Positions 18,614 to 29,976 of a stretch of DNA of 64,000 nucleotides are shown here, one piece after another (the stretch's first letter is position 1; every line of letters starts with the position of its first letter). Location: assembly GCF_013344685.1 (NCBI RefSeq), contig NZ_CP050137.1:810001-874000 (forward strand), given 5' to 3'. Made by a program: the position numbers and the translations under genes. A model generated the notes under the pieces. It saw only the letters and a program-made list of their open reading frames with translations. It was not told where the DNA came from and searched no databases. The DNA is from Sphingomonas sp. CL5.1. GTDB lineage: Bacteria; Pseudomonadota; Alphaproteobacteria; Sphingomonadales; Sphingomonadaceae.

Positions 18614-18680
18614 CTCCCTCGGGAGAGATGGTGGAGGGGGGGCCACGGCGCGCCATGTCCCGTTGGCGCGCCGCCCCTCC
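18614..18680. repeat. REP-like compound hairpin between coq4 and recF
   Basis: Three palindromes are stacked: CTCCC/GGGAG (18614-18625), an outer GGAGGGG/CCCCTCC pair (18633-18639 and 18674-18680) and an inner GGCGCGCCA/TGGCGCGCC pair (18647-18655 and 18664-18672). There is no T run. The structure may be a repetitive extragenic palindrome or a rho-independent stop of unusual form. Confidence 0.65.
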
Positions 18681-18731
18681 ATCGACGGCGCGACTGGCGC
18701 CGCCCCCGCATCAGCGCCTATGGCGGGTGCG

Positions 18732-19772
18732 ATGCTCGACCGGCTCGTCCTCTCCGATTTCCGCAACCATGACGCGCTGACGCTCGCGCCGGCGCGCGGC
18801 TTCGTGGTGCTGACCGGGCCGAACGGCGCGGGGAAGACCAATGTGCTGGAAGCGGTGTCGCTGCTCGCGCCGGGCCGGGGCCTGCGCCGCGCCGCGCTGG
18901 GCGAGATCGCGCGCACCGGCGCGGGCGGCTTCGGCGTCGCCGCGACGCTGGCCGACGGGACGGAGATCGCCACCGGCACGCTGCCAGGCGCGCCGGAACG
19001 CCGCGTGGTGCGGATCAACGGCGCGGCATCGGCCGCCAATGCGCTGGCCGAACGGCTCTCGATAATATGGCTCACCCCGGCGATGGATCGGCTATTCACA
19101 GAGCCAGCCTCCACCCGCCGCCAGTTCCTCGACCGGCTCGCGCTGGCGCTGTTCCCCGGCCATGCCGTCCATGCCGCGCGCTACGATGCGGCGATGCGCA
19201 GCCGCAACAGGCTGCTGGGAGAGGAGCACCCCGATCGCGAATGGCTCGGCGCGCTCGAACGACGCATGGCCGAGCATGGCGCGGCGCTCGACGCGGTGCG
19301 GCGCGAGACAGTGGTGGCGCTCGCCGAACGGCTGGCGGCGCAACCGGCGGGCGATTTTCCGCGCGCCGGGCTGGCGCTGGAGGGGTGGAGCGGCGACGCT
19401 GGCGATCTCGCGGAGCAGCTCCGCACCGGCCGCGCGCGCGACGCAGCCGCCGGACGCGCGCTAGCGGGGCCGCATCGCGTCGACCTGCTGGCGTGGCATC
19501 TGGAGAAGGATCGCGCCGCCGCGCTCGCCTCCACCGGTGAGCAGAAGGCGCTGATGTTCGGCATCGTCCTCGCCCATGCCGAGCTGGTCACGGCGCGCAC
19601 CGGAGCGCCGCCGGTCATGCTGCTCGACGAAGTGGCGGCGCATCTCGATCCCGCGCGCCGCGCCGCCCTGTTCGCGCGGCTCGGCGGATGCGGACAGGTG
19701 TGGATGACCGGAACCGAGCAGGCGCTGTTCGCCGAAATCGGCGGCGACGCGACGCGGATCGCGCTCGGCTGA
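18732..19772 (+). CDS. recF: DNA replication and repair protein RecF
   Basis: A 346-residue SMC-like ATPase that loads RecA at gaps with RecO and RecR. Walker A GPNGAGKT is at about 29-36, the signature STGEQKALM and Walker [14 protein letters not shown] are near the C-terminus. The N-terminus [13 protein letters not shown] is typical. An upstream in-frame ATG at 18720 adds four residues; neither start has a strong ribosome-binding site. In many bacteria recF precedes gyrB; here two unrelated leftward genes lie between them. Confidence 0.95.
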   Translation: MLDRLVLSDFRNHDALTLAPARGFVVLTGPNGAGKTNVLEAVSLLAPGRGLRRAALGEIARTGAGGFGVAATLADGTEIATGTLPGAPERRVVRINGAASAANALAERLSIIWLTPAMDRLFTEPASTRRQFLDRLALALFPGHAVHAARYDAAMRSRNRLLGEEHPDREWLGALERRMAEHGAALDAVRRETVVALAERLAAQPAGDFPRAGLALEGWSGDAGDLAEQLRTGRARDAAAGRALAGPHRVDLLAWHLEKDRAAALASTGEQKALMFGIVLAHAELVTARTGAPPVMLLDEVAAHLDPARRAALFARLGGCGQVWMTGTEQALFAEIGGDATRIALG

Positions 19773-19789
19773 GCCCCGGACAAGGAAAA

Positions 19790-19817
19790 GCCGCCGCCGG
19801 ATACGACCGGCGGCGGC
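19790..19817 (-). terminator. Strong intrinsic terminator of the PEP-CTERM gene
   Basis: A perfect 11-bp stem, GCCGCCGCCGG (19790-19800) and CCGGCGGCGGC (19807-19817), with a 6-base loop, is followed on the minus strand by TTTTCC. It lies between the convergent ends of recF and the PEP-CTERM gene and could stop both. Confidence 0.85.
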
Positions 19818-19837
19818 ATCCAATATCTGTCGCGTGC

Positions 19838-20485
19838 TCAGGCGATCGAGGCGCGCGCGTCGCGGCGGCGGCGCATCACGGCGCCGATCCCGCCGAAGCC
19901 GAGGATCATCAACCCCCAGGTCGCCGGCTCCGGCACCCCGCCGCCGGTCAGCAGCGAGACGTTGTCGAGCGCCGCGCCATAGGCTCCGGCATCCTGCGAC
20001 CCAAAGGACAAGGTCGTCGACGCGCCCTGCGCGACGAAATTGTAGGTATATTGCGCCCAGCCCATGTTCGTCTTGTCGAACGAGCTCGAATCGAAGGTGA
20101 ACAGCTGACCGGCATTGCCGGTTGCCCCGACCAGCACGGATTTGGTGACGGGCGCGCCGTCCGTATTGCCGGCCAGCCAGAAGGTGACGTTGTAGAGCGT
20201 GCCCGCGACCGTGTCGAAGGTCTGCTCGATGCCGCCCTGCGCATTGCCGTTGAGGTCGATGCTGCGGCCGCCGTCCTGCGCCTGCCAATAGCTGCCGATA
20301 TAATCGACGCTGTTGCCGGTCGCGGTCCAGCCGGTGATCGAGCTGGAATCACCGCCAGCGACGGTAGTGTAGGTGCCGGGCGCGACGCCGCTCTCGAAAC
20401 TTCCGTTGACGAATGCCGCGGCATTCGCGCCGGCCGGAAGCGCGAGCGCCGCGCCGGCCGCTGTGAGGGCGAGAATATAACGCAT
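19838..20485 (-). CDS. PEPxxW-CTERM exported protein
   Basis: A 215-residue secreted protein: signal peptide (about 1-23, ending AGANAA), a beta-rich body with FVNGSFESG and a later DNVSLL as in choice-of-anchor/DUF642-like carbohydrate-binding folds, and a C-terminal sorting tail VPEPATWGLMILG then a helix and MRRRR (from about 184). PEP-CTERM proteins are thought to be cleaved and anchored by an exosortase and are often linked to exopolysaccharide; no exosortase lies in the window. Asn, Ser, Thr and Gly content is high, as in surface proteins. A GTAAGGGG ribosome-binding site precedes the start. Confidence 0.9.
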   Translation of the reverse strand: MRYILALTAAGAALALPAGANAAAFVNGSFESGVAPGTYTTVAGGDSSSITGWTATGNSVDYIGSYWQAQDGGRSIDLNGNAQGGIEQTFDTVAGTLYNVTFWLAGNTDGAPVTKSVLVGATGNAGQLFTFDSSSFDKTNMGWAQYTYNFVAQGASTTLSFGSQDAGAYGAALDNVSLLTGGGVPEPATWGLMILGFGGIGAVMRRRRDARASIA

Positions 20486-20671
20486 GGTCGATACCCCTTA
20501 CTAAGGTCGACCGAACCGGTTGAAACAACGCGGATCTGTCGACAGTTTCCACCTTGGTGGGAGACGCTGGCTAGCAGGGTAAACCGCACGTTAAGATGAA
20601 TGTTGCGCCGGACCGTCCCGGAAATGGCCCGCTTCGCCCGGAAATGAGCCAATCACGCGGCGAGGGGGAGA

Positions 20672-23622
<2,951 letters not shown>

Positions 23623-23633
23623 GTTTCGTCAGG

Positions 23634-23655
23634 CCCCGCTCTTTCGCGAGCGGGG
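23634..23655 (+). terminator. Hairpin terminator between convergent gyrB and copB
   Basis: Arms CCCCGCTC (23634-23641) and GAGCGGGG (23648-23655) with a TTTCGC loop lie 11 bases after the gyrB stop. There is no T run on either side. The placement between convergent genes suggests a bidirectional stop. Confidence 0.6.
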
Positions 23656-23667
23656 TCAGCTTCGCGA

Positions 23668-24711
23668 TCAGAACCACGCCCGCACGCCGAGCACCAGCGC
23701 CGCGCCGCCGGCATCCTCCCCGCTCGCGCGGGCGAAATCGGCGGTGCGCCCGGCCTTGCGCCGCCACAACACGCCGACATAGGGCGCGAACTCGCGCGCG
23801 ATCTCGTAGCGCAGCCGCAGGCCTAGTTCCGCCTCGCTCAACCCCGCGCCGATGCCGGCGGCGGCCACGTCCTGCGCGGCGAGGTTCAGGTCGATGCGTG
23901 GCTGGAGGATTAGCCGATCTGTCACGCGCTGGTCGTAATAGGCGCCGAGGCGCGCGGTCAGTTCGCCCCTGGTCGACAGGAAAGCGGCGGCGTCCAGTTC
24001 GAACCAGTAAGGCGCGAGGCCCTCCACCCCGATCGTCGCATAAGTGCGCGGGGCGGCGGCGCGGAAATCCTGCCGCACACCGGCCTGAAGGTTGAAATAC
24101 GGCCCCACCGCGCGGCTGTAGAGCGCCTGCGCCTCGCCCTCGTCGAGCCGCCCGCCGAACGCGCCCGCTCCTTCGCTCTTGACGACGAGGCGGTTGACGT
24201 CCCCACCGAACCAGCCCTCGCCGCTCCAGCGATAGCCGTCCGGCCCCGCGCCGATGCGCGCTTCGGCGAGGTCGATCATCACTTGCGAGAAGGCCATGCC
24301 GCCATGCTCGCGCCGCAGCGCGGCGCGCGATGCGGCCATGGCGTCAGCGCCCCAGAAACGGTCGGCATAGTCCGCAGCGGTCGCGGGCGGCGGTGGCGCG
24401 TTTCCGGCGGGGAGTGCCGTCCCGCCGCCCATCGCTTGCGGCATGGCGTGCCCGGCATGGGGATCGGGTTTGCAATGCCCCATCGCGGCGTGTTCGGGCG
24501 GACATTGCGGATCGCCCGTGGCGGGCATCGGCGCGGGCGGCGCGGCCGGCTTGCAATGGCCCATCGCCGCGTGTTCCGGAGGGCATAAGGGAGGAGCCGG
24601 GGCGGCGGACATCGTCATGCCGTCGTGCCCGGCGTGGTCCATCTCCTGCGCCTGTGCCACACCACTCGCGAGCAACGCGGCCACCCCCAGCGGAAGCAGT
24701 GCCCGCCTCAC
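23668..24711 (-). CDS. copB: Copper resistance protein B, outer membrane
   Basis: A 347-residue protein with a signal peptide (1-22), a metal-binding head and a C-terminal beta-barrel domain ending in a terminal aromatic (RAWF), as expected for an outer membrane protein. The head has His/Met-rich [11 protein letters not shown] and two copies of [13 protein letters not shown] (about 43-55 and 70-82). The barrel starts near [13 protein letters not shown] and includes [16 protein letters not shown], typical of CopB/PcoB. It works with CopA in periplasmic copper tolerance. Its ATG overlaps the copA stop as ATGA. Confidence 0.95.
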   Translation of the reverse strand: MRRALLPLGVAALLASGVAQAQEMDHAGHDGMTMSAAPAPPLCPPEHAAMGHCKPAAPPAPMPATGDPQCPPEHAAMGHCKPDPHAGHAMPQAMGGGTALPAGNAPPPPATAADYADRFWGADAMAASRAALRREHGGMAFSQVMIDLAEARIGAGPDGYRWSGEGWFGGDVNRLVVKSEGAGAFGGRLDEGEAQALYSRAVGPYFNLQAGVRQDFRAAAPRTYATIGVEGLAPYWFELDAAAFLSTRGELTARLGAYYDQRVTDRLILQPRIDLNLAAQDVAAAGIGAGLSEAELGLRLRYEIAREFAPYVGVLWRRKAGRTADFARASGEDAGGAALVLGVRAWF

Positions 24712-26456
24712 GCCGCCTCTCCCTCACGCGGGCGGACCGAGACGATCTGCATCATCCCGGCGTGCATGTGATAGAGCAGGTGGCAGTGGAACGCCCAGTC
24801 GCCCACCGCATCGGTCGTCACGTCGAACGTCACCGTGCCGCCGGGCTGGACCTGCACCGTATGCTTGCGCGGCGCATGATCGCCATGGCCGGTGACAAGC
24901 TCGAAGAAATGCCCGTGCAGGTGGATCGGGTGGCCCATCATCGTGTCGTTGACCAGCGTCACGCGGACGCGCTCGTCCTTGGCGAAGGGGATCGGCGCGG
25001 TCACCGCGCTCAGCTTCTCGCCGTCGAACGCCCACATATAGCGTTCCATGTTGCCGGTGAGGTGGATGCGCATCTGCCGATCGGGCGCGCGCACGTCCGG
25101 GTTGCGCGCCTTCGCGACGAGATCGCGATAGGTGAGCACGCGATGCCCGGCATCGGCCAGCCCCTGCCCCGGCTCCCCGGTGCGATCGACGGGCATGGGG
25201 GAGATGGTCTGGACGGCGGGGGTCTTCCTCACCTCCGGCGCGTTGGCGAAATCGCGCATCGAATGCTTCATCGCGCCGTGATCCATGCCGGGCATGTCCA
25301 TGCCGGCCATATCCATTCCCCGCATGTCCATGCTCCCCATGTCCATGCCCCCCATGTCCATGCCCATGTCGCGCATCGTCGCGAGCGGGCGCGGGCGGAG
25401 CGGGGGCACCTCGCCCGCCATCCCCGCGCGCGGGGCGAGCGTGGCGCGCGCCATGCCGGAGCGGTCGATGCTTTCGCCGACGATCGTCCAGGCGCGATCC
25501 TCGCGAGGCTCGACGATCAGGTCGTAGGTCTCGGCGACCGCCACCTGCAATTCGTCGACCGTCACCGGCCGCACGTCCTGCCCGTCGGCCTGAACCACCG
25601 TCAGCGGCAGGCCGGGGATGCGCAGGTTGAAGGTGGTCATCGCCGAGGCGTTGACGACGCGCAGCCGCACCCGCTCGCCGGGCGCGAACAGCGCGGTCCA
25701 GTTATCCTCCGGCCCGTGGCCGTTGACGAGATAGGTGTAGGTGCTGGCGGTGACGTCCGAGATATCGGTCGGGTCCATCCGCATCGCCGCCCATTTCAGC
25801 CGCTCGCCTTCGCGCTGGTCCCGCCCCGCGAGCAACCCGGCGAGCGTCTGCCGCCTTCTGTTGAAATAACCGCCCTGCAGCTTGAGCTTGCGGAAGATCG
25901 CATGGGGATGGAGCGGGCTGTGATCCGACAGCACGATCACATGCTCGCGGTCCGAGACGATCGGGTCCGCGCCCGCCGGGTCGATCACGATCGGGCCGTA
26001 ATGGCCCATCTGCTCCTGAAGCCCCGAATGGCTGTGATACCAATAGGTGCCCGACTGGACGATCGGGAAGCGATAGGTGAAGGTCTCGCCCGGCCTGATC
26101 CCCGGAAAGCTGATACCCGGCACGCCATCCATCTCCGCCGGCAGGAGCAGGCCGTGCCAGTGGATCGAGCTGTCCTCGTCCAGCGCATTCTCGACATGCA
26201 GCCGCACCTGCTGCCCCTCGCGCAAGCGGATCAGCGGCGCGGGGACGGTGCCGTTGATGCCGATCGCATGGCTTTCCCGGCCATCGACCATCAGCATCCG
26301 GCGCGCGATGCGCAGGTGGATGTCCTCCCCCGAAAGCGACGGCAGCGGCCCGACGATGCCGGGCGACACCGGCCGCGCCCACGCGGGGAAGGCGGCCGCG
26401 GCGCCAAGCAGGGCGCTGCCGCGCAGCAGGCCACGGCGATCGAGGGCGATGGTCAT
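24708..26456 (-). CDS. copA: Copper resistance multicopper oxidase CopA
   Basis: A 582-residue periplasmic multicopper oxidase. The N-terminus has a twin-arginine signal (DRRGLLRGSALLGAAAA). Copper ligands are seen in HWHGL (about 99), YWYHSHSG (about 139-145), HPIHLHGHFFE and the final HCHLLYHMHAGMM. A methionine-rich segment between the second and third cupredoxin domains repeats MDMG/GMDM about eight times and probably binds Cu(I). It oxidises Cu(I) to limit toxicity. I chose the ATG at 26456 so the signal peptide starts cleanly. A TetR-type gene lies 51 bases upstream on the same strand. Confidence 0.96.
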   Translation of the reverse strand: MTIALDRRGLLRGSALLGAAAAFPAWARPVSPGIVGPLPSLSGEDIHLRIARRMLMVDGRESHAIGINGTVPAPLIRLREGQQVRLHVENALDEDSSIHWHGLLLPAEMDGVPGISFPGIRPGETFTYRFPIVQSGTYWYHSHSGLQEQMGHYGPIVIDPAGADPIVSDREHVIVLSDHSPLHPHAIFRKLKLQGGYFNRRRQTLAGLLAGRDQREGERLKWAAMRMDPTDISDVTASTYTYLVNGHGPEDNWTALFAPGERVRLRVVNASAMTTFNLRIPGLPLTVVQADGQDVRPVTVDELQVAVAETYDLIVEPREDRAWTIVGESIDRSGMARATLAPRAGMAGEVPPLRPRPLATMRDMGMDMGGMDMGSMDMRGMDMAGMDMPGMDHGAMKHSMRDFANAPEVRKTPAVQTISPMPVDRTGEPGQGLADAGHRVLTYRDLVAKARNPDVRAPDRQMRIHLTGNMERYMWAFDGEKLSAVTAPIPFAKDERVRVTLVNDTMMGHPIHLHGHFFELVTGHGDHAPRKHTVQVQPGGTVTFDVTTDAVGDWAFHCHLLYHMHAGMMQIVSVRPREGEAA

Positions 26457-26507
26457 CGTTGCTCCCGGACAGGTCACGGCGGGAGGTAGGGCGGCGGACG
26501 CCCGCTG

Positions 26508-27110
26508 TCACCCCGCGCCGAGCATCGCCGCGATCTGCGCCTCGGCGATCGCCCGCGCCTCCGCCGCGTCGAGCACGTCGGGCGAGAGGCACAATTCCAG
26601 CCACAATCCGTCGACCAGCGCGGTGATCGCGATCGCGGCGCGGCGGCGCGCGGCGGGGGCGATCCCGCAATCGCCGAGCAGCCGCTCCAGCCCGGCGCGG
26701 AAATGGCCATATTGCTCGTCGTGCAGCCGCGCCACGTCGTCTCGCGCGATGACGAGGCTCCAGAACGCCACCCAGGTCGCGAGCAGGGCACGGTCGGCGA
26801 TCGGCGGGGCGAAGCTCGCCGCGACATAAGCGGAAAGGCGCGCGCGCGGATCGTCGCCCGCCCCCGCCACCGCCGCGTCGAGCGCCGCCGTCACCGCCGC
26901 GCCGACATAGGCGTAGGTCGCCGCGATCAGCGCATCCATGCCGCCGAAATGATGCGTGACGAGGCCGGGCGACACCCCCGCCTCCTGCGCGATCGCGCGC
27001 ACCGATGCGCCCGCCGCCCCGTCGCGCGCCAGCACGCGCGTCGCCGCCGCGATCAGCGACTTGCGGCGCTCGTCCGCGTCGGTGCGGGTGAAAGCGGGGA
27101 TATTGCGCAT
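26508..27110 (-). CDS. TetR/AcrR family regulator, BetI-like
   Basis: A 200-residue repressor. The helix-turn-helix is at about 35-56 (VRAIAQEAGVSPGLVTHHFG) after the helix RRKSLIAAATRVLARDG. The C-terminal part has WVAFWSLVIARDD and VDGLWLEL, as in BetI, the choline-responsive repressor, so a quaternary amine or similar effector is possible. It diverges from the Rieske oxygenase gene, and a palindrome in the 50-bp gap is a likely operator for both. copA lies downstream on the same strand and could be read through. The target set is inferred. Confidence 0.9.
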   Translation of the reverse strand: MRNIPAFTRTDADERRKSLIAAATRVLARDGAAGASVRAIAQEAGVSPGLVTHHFGGMDALIAATYAYVGAAVTAALDAAVAGAGDDPRARLSAYVAASFAPPIADRALLATWVAFWSLVIARDDVARLHDEQYGHFRAGLERLLGDCGIAPAARRRAAIAITALVDGLWLELCLSPDVLDAAEARAIAEAQIAAMLGAG

Positions 27111-27118
27111 GGGCGGAG

Positions 27119-27142
27119 CTTATTATACGTTTGTATAGCAAG
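27119..27142. promoter_or_regulatory. TetR-type operator palindrome
   Basis: A core TATAC-GTTT-GTATA (27124-27137) extends outward to two 10-base half-sites, CTTATTATAC and GTATAGCAAG, with 8 of 10 positions symmetric. It lies between the divergent TetR and Rieske starts, nine bases from the first, so the TetR protein probably represses both. Confidence 0.7.
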
Positions 27143-27160
27143 CAACCGGAGTCGCGCTTC

Positions 27161-28333
27161 ATGGCCACCCTCGCCCAGCCGTTCGCCGACCCCGATGCAA
27201 ATTATTCGCTGCCGGGCTGGATCTACACCGACGCGGAGTTCTTCGAGGTTGAGATGGCGCGGGTGATCCGCCCGTCGTGGCAGATCGTCTGCCACGAGAG
27301 CGATCTCGCCACGCCGGGCGAATGGCGCACGATCGCCTATCTCGGCGAGCAGATGATGGCGGTGCGCGGCGAGGACGGGGCGATCCGCGCCTTCCACAAC
27401 GTCTGCCGCCACCGCGCGATGCGCATCATGGAGGGCGATGCCGGCTGCGCCAGGAAGCTGGTCTGCCCCTATCACGCCTGGACCTATGAGCTGGACGGGC
27501 GGCTTTCCGGCGTGCCGATGAAGCGCGACTATCCGGCGCTCCGGCTGGAGGACAATGGGCTGGTGCCGGTCGAGGTCTCGACGTGGCGCGGCTTCGTCTT
27601 CGTCCGGCTGGAGGATGACGGCGGCCCCTCGGTCGCGGAGATGATGGCGCCCTACGACCACGAGATCGCGCCCTATCGCTTCGAGGAGATGCGCCGCATC
27701 GGCGACGTGCGCCTGCGCGACCGGGCGGTGAACTGGAAGAACGTCGGCGACAATTATTCCGACAACCTCCACATCCCCGTCGCGCATGACGGTCTGACGC
27801 GGCTGTTCGGCAAGAGCTATGCGATCGAAGCCGCCGGCTGGGTGGACAAGATGAGCGGCGGGCTGGTCGATCGCCCGTCTGACAATATGTGGGAGCGCTT
27901 CTACCAGAAGCATCTGCCGCGCGTGGATCATCTGCCGGAGGAGAACCAGCGGCTGTGGCTCTATTACAAGCTGTGGCCGAACATGGCGTTCGACATCTAC
28001 GCCGACCAGATCGATTTCATGCAGTGGCTGCCGCTGTCGCCGACGACCTGCGTGCTGCGCGAGATGTGCTTCGCGCTTCCCGATGAGCGGCGCGAGATGA
28101 AGCTGGCGCGCTATGCCAACTGGCGGATCAACCGCGTCGTCAACGCCGAGGACACCTGGCTGATCGAGCGCGTCCAGCAGGGCATGGCCTCGCAAAGCTA
28201 TACGGTCGGCCCGATCGGCGCGAGCGAGGTGTGCCTGCGCAGCTTCGCGGCGAAGATCAGGGACCGGATACCGGAGGCGCGGCTGCATCGCGCGCCGCCG
28301 CCCGGCTGGTCGCGGCGGCCGCGCGGGGTTTGA
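27161..28333 (+). CDS. Rieske non-heme iron oxygenase, catalytic subunit
   Basis: A 390-residue oxygenase alpha subunit. The Rieske [2Fe-2S] ligands are C82-x-H84 (CRH) and C102-x2-H105 (CPYH). The mononuclear iron site is H204, H209 (NLHIPVAH) and D331 (AEDTWLIE). D201, next to the first His, is the likely bridge between the centres. It needs a reductase and usually a ferredoxin, neither adjacent; a ferredoxin-reductase-like protein is encoded 7 kb downstream. Sequence feel and the BetI-like regulator suggest demethylation or hydroxylation of a small amine or aromatic, but the substrate is unknown. The ATG at 27161, with ACCGGAG upstream, is preferred to a TTG at 27131. Confidence 0.93.
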   Translation: MATLAQPFADPDANYSLPGWIYTDAEFFEVEMARVIRPSWQIVCHESDLATPGEWRTIAYLGEQMMAVRGEDGAIRAFHNVCRHRAMRIMEGDAGCARKLVCPYHAWTYELDGRLSGVPMKRDYPALRLEDNGLVPVEVSTWRGFVFVRLEDDGGPSVAEMMAPYDHEIAPYRFEEMRRIGDVRLRDRAVNWKNVGDNYSDNLHIPVAHDGLTRLFGKSYAIEAAGWVDKMSGGLVDRPSDNMWERFYQKHLPRVDHLPEENQRLWLYYKLWPNMAFDIYADQIDFMQWLPLSPTTCVLREMCFALPDERREMKLARYANWRINRVVNAEDTWLIERVQQGMASQSYTVGPIGASEVCLRSFAAKIRDRIPEARLHRAPPPGWSRRPRGV

Positions 28334-28364
28334 GACAAGGAAGAATTGGGGTTCGGGGAAGGCA

Positions 28365-29975
28365 ATGACAAAGAAATACGACGCGATCATCATCGGCGGC
28401 GGGCACAACGGCCTCGTCTGCGCCTTCTATCTCGCCCGCGCAGGCATGAAGGTGCGCGTGCTGGAGCGGCGGCATGTCGTCGGCGGGGCGGCGGTGACGG
28501 AGGAGTTCCACCCCGGTTTCCGCAATTCCACCGCCAGCTACACCGTCAGCCTGCTCCGCCCCAGGGTGATCGCGGACATGAAGCTGCACGATCGCGGCTT
28601 CCGCATCATCGAGCGCACCATCTCGAACTTCTTCCCGTTCGCGGACACCTATCTCAAGCTCGGCGGCGGCACCGCGCGGACGCAGGCGGAATTCGCGCGC
28701 TTCAACAAGAAGGACGCCGAGACCTACCCGCATTACGACGCCGCGCTGGAGAAGGTGGCGCAGGTGTTGCGCGACCTTGCGCTGAAAGTGCCGCCCAACG
28801 TCGGCGGGGGCCTGCGCGCGCTGATGTCCGGCGCGTCGCAGGGCTGGCCGCTCGCCAGGATGGGGATCGAGGCGCAGCGCGACCTGCTCGACGTGTTCAC
28901 CAAATCGGCGCGCGATTTCCTCGACGGCTGGTATGAAGACGATCACGTCAAGACCGCCTTCGCCTTCGATGCGGTGGTGGGCAATTTCGCCGGCGTCTCC
29001 ACGCCCGGATCGGCCTATGTCCTGCTCCACCACGTCTTCGGCGAGGTGAACGGCAAGTTCGGCGCATGGGGACATTCCGTCGGCGGGATGGGCGCGATCA
29101 CGCAGGCGATGGCGCGCGCGTGCGAGGATGCCGGGGTCGAGATCAGCCTCGAGGCGCCGGTCGATCGCGTGCTGGTCGACGGCGGCAAGGCGGTGGGCGT
29201 GCGGCTGGAGAGCGGCGAGGAGATCGCGGCGAAGATCGTCGCGGCCAATGTCGGCCCGGCCCTGCTCTATCGCCGGATGGTCGATCCGTCCGACCTGCCG
29301 GGCGATTTCAACTGGCGAATGGACAATTACAAGGTCGGCTCCGGCACGTTCCGCATGAACGTCGCATTGTCCGAGCTGCCCGACTTTACCGTGCTGCCGG
29401 GCAGGGACAAGGCGGAGCATCACACCGCCGGCATCATCATCGCGCCGGGCATGGATTACATGGACGAGGCGTATGACGACGCGCGGAAGTTCGGCTGGTC
29501 GAAGAAGCCGATCGTCGAGATGAAGATACCGACCACGGTGGACGACAGCCTCGCGCCGCCGGGTCAGCACGTCGCCAGCCTGTTCTGCCAGCAATTCTCG
29601 CCGGTGCTGTCCGAAGGGCGCTCGTGGGACGACGTGCGCGAGGAGGTGGCGGACCTCATCATCGACACGGTCAACGACCATGCCCCCAATTTCAAGGCGA
29701 GCGTGATCGCGCGGCAGATCCATTCGCCGCTCGATCTGGAGCGCAAGTTCGGGCTGATCGGCGGCGATATCTTCCACGGGCACATGAGCCTCGACCAGCT
29801 CTGGGCGGCGCGCCCGGTGCTCGGGCACGGCGATTACCGCTCGCCGGTGAAGGGCCTCTACATGTGCGGATCGGGCACGCATCCCGGCGGCGGCGTCACC
29901 GGCGCGCCGGGGCACAATGCCGCGCACGAGATATTGCGCGACCGCTCGCTGGTCGGGCGCTTCCTGCCGCTCTGA
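28365..29975 (+). CDS. FAD-dependent oxidoreductase, phytoene dehydrogenase/PYROXD2-like
   Basis: A 536-residue flavoprotein with an N-terminal dinucleotide-binding motif AIIIGGGHNGLVCA (about 7-20), an acidic strand end (VLERR), then VVGGAAVTEEF, and a C-terminal FAD block MYMCGSGTHPGGGVTGAPGHNAA-like with the glycines in place (cited as GSGTHPGGGVTGAPG). This is the CrtI/PYROXD2 group, which oxidises or isomerises unsaturated or amine substrates. No carotenoid genes are nearby. The gap after the Rieske gene is 31 bases, so the pair forms an operon; the flavoprotein may act on the oxygenase product. The DUF1275 gene follows directly. Confidence 0.9.
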   Translation: MTKKYDAIIIGGGHNGLVCAFYLARAGMKVRVLERRHVVGGAAVTEEFHPGFRNSTASYTVSLLRPRVIADMKLHDRGFRIIERTISNFFPFADTYLKLGGGTARTQAEFARFNKKDAETYPHYDAALEKVAQVLRDLALKVPPNVGGGLRALMSGASQGWPLARMGIEAQRDLLDVFTKSARDFLDGWYEDDHVKTAFAFDAVVGNFAGVSTPGSAYVLLHHVFGEVNGKFGAWGHSVGGMGAITQAMARACEDAGVEISLEAPVDRVLVDGGKAVGVRLESGEEIAAKIVAANVGPALLYRRMVDPSDLPGDFNWRMDNYKVGSGTFRMNVALSELPDFTVLPGRDKAEHHTAGIIIAPGMDYMDEAYDDARKFGWSKKPIVEMKIPTTVDDSLAPPGQHVASLFCQQFSPVLSEGRSWDDVREEVADLIIDTVNDHAPNFKASVIARQIHSPLDLERKFGLIGGDIFHGHMSLDQLWAARPVLGHGDYRSPVKGLYMCGSGTHPGGGVTGAPGHNAAHEILRDRSLVGRFLPL

Positions 29976-29976
29976 C

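Noticed and set aside
25250..25380. Short direct repeats that might suggest a CRISPR or tandem repeat array
   Set aside because: They encode the MDMG repeats of CopA in frame; units are about 15 bases with no spacers.
24330..26489. 719-codon frame opposite copA and copB with repeated HVHAPHVHA-type residues
   Set aside because: The repeats are the reverse of the methionine-rich CopA segment; copA and copB have all expected copper motifs.
28365..29975. Carotenoid desaturase (CrtI) assignment
   Set aside because: Only the general FAD fold matches; there are no other carotenoid genes, and the neighbour is a Rieske oxygenase.
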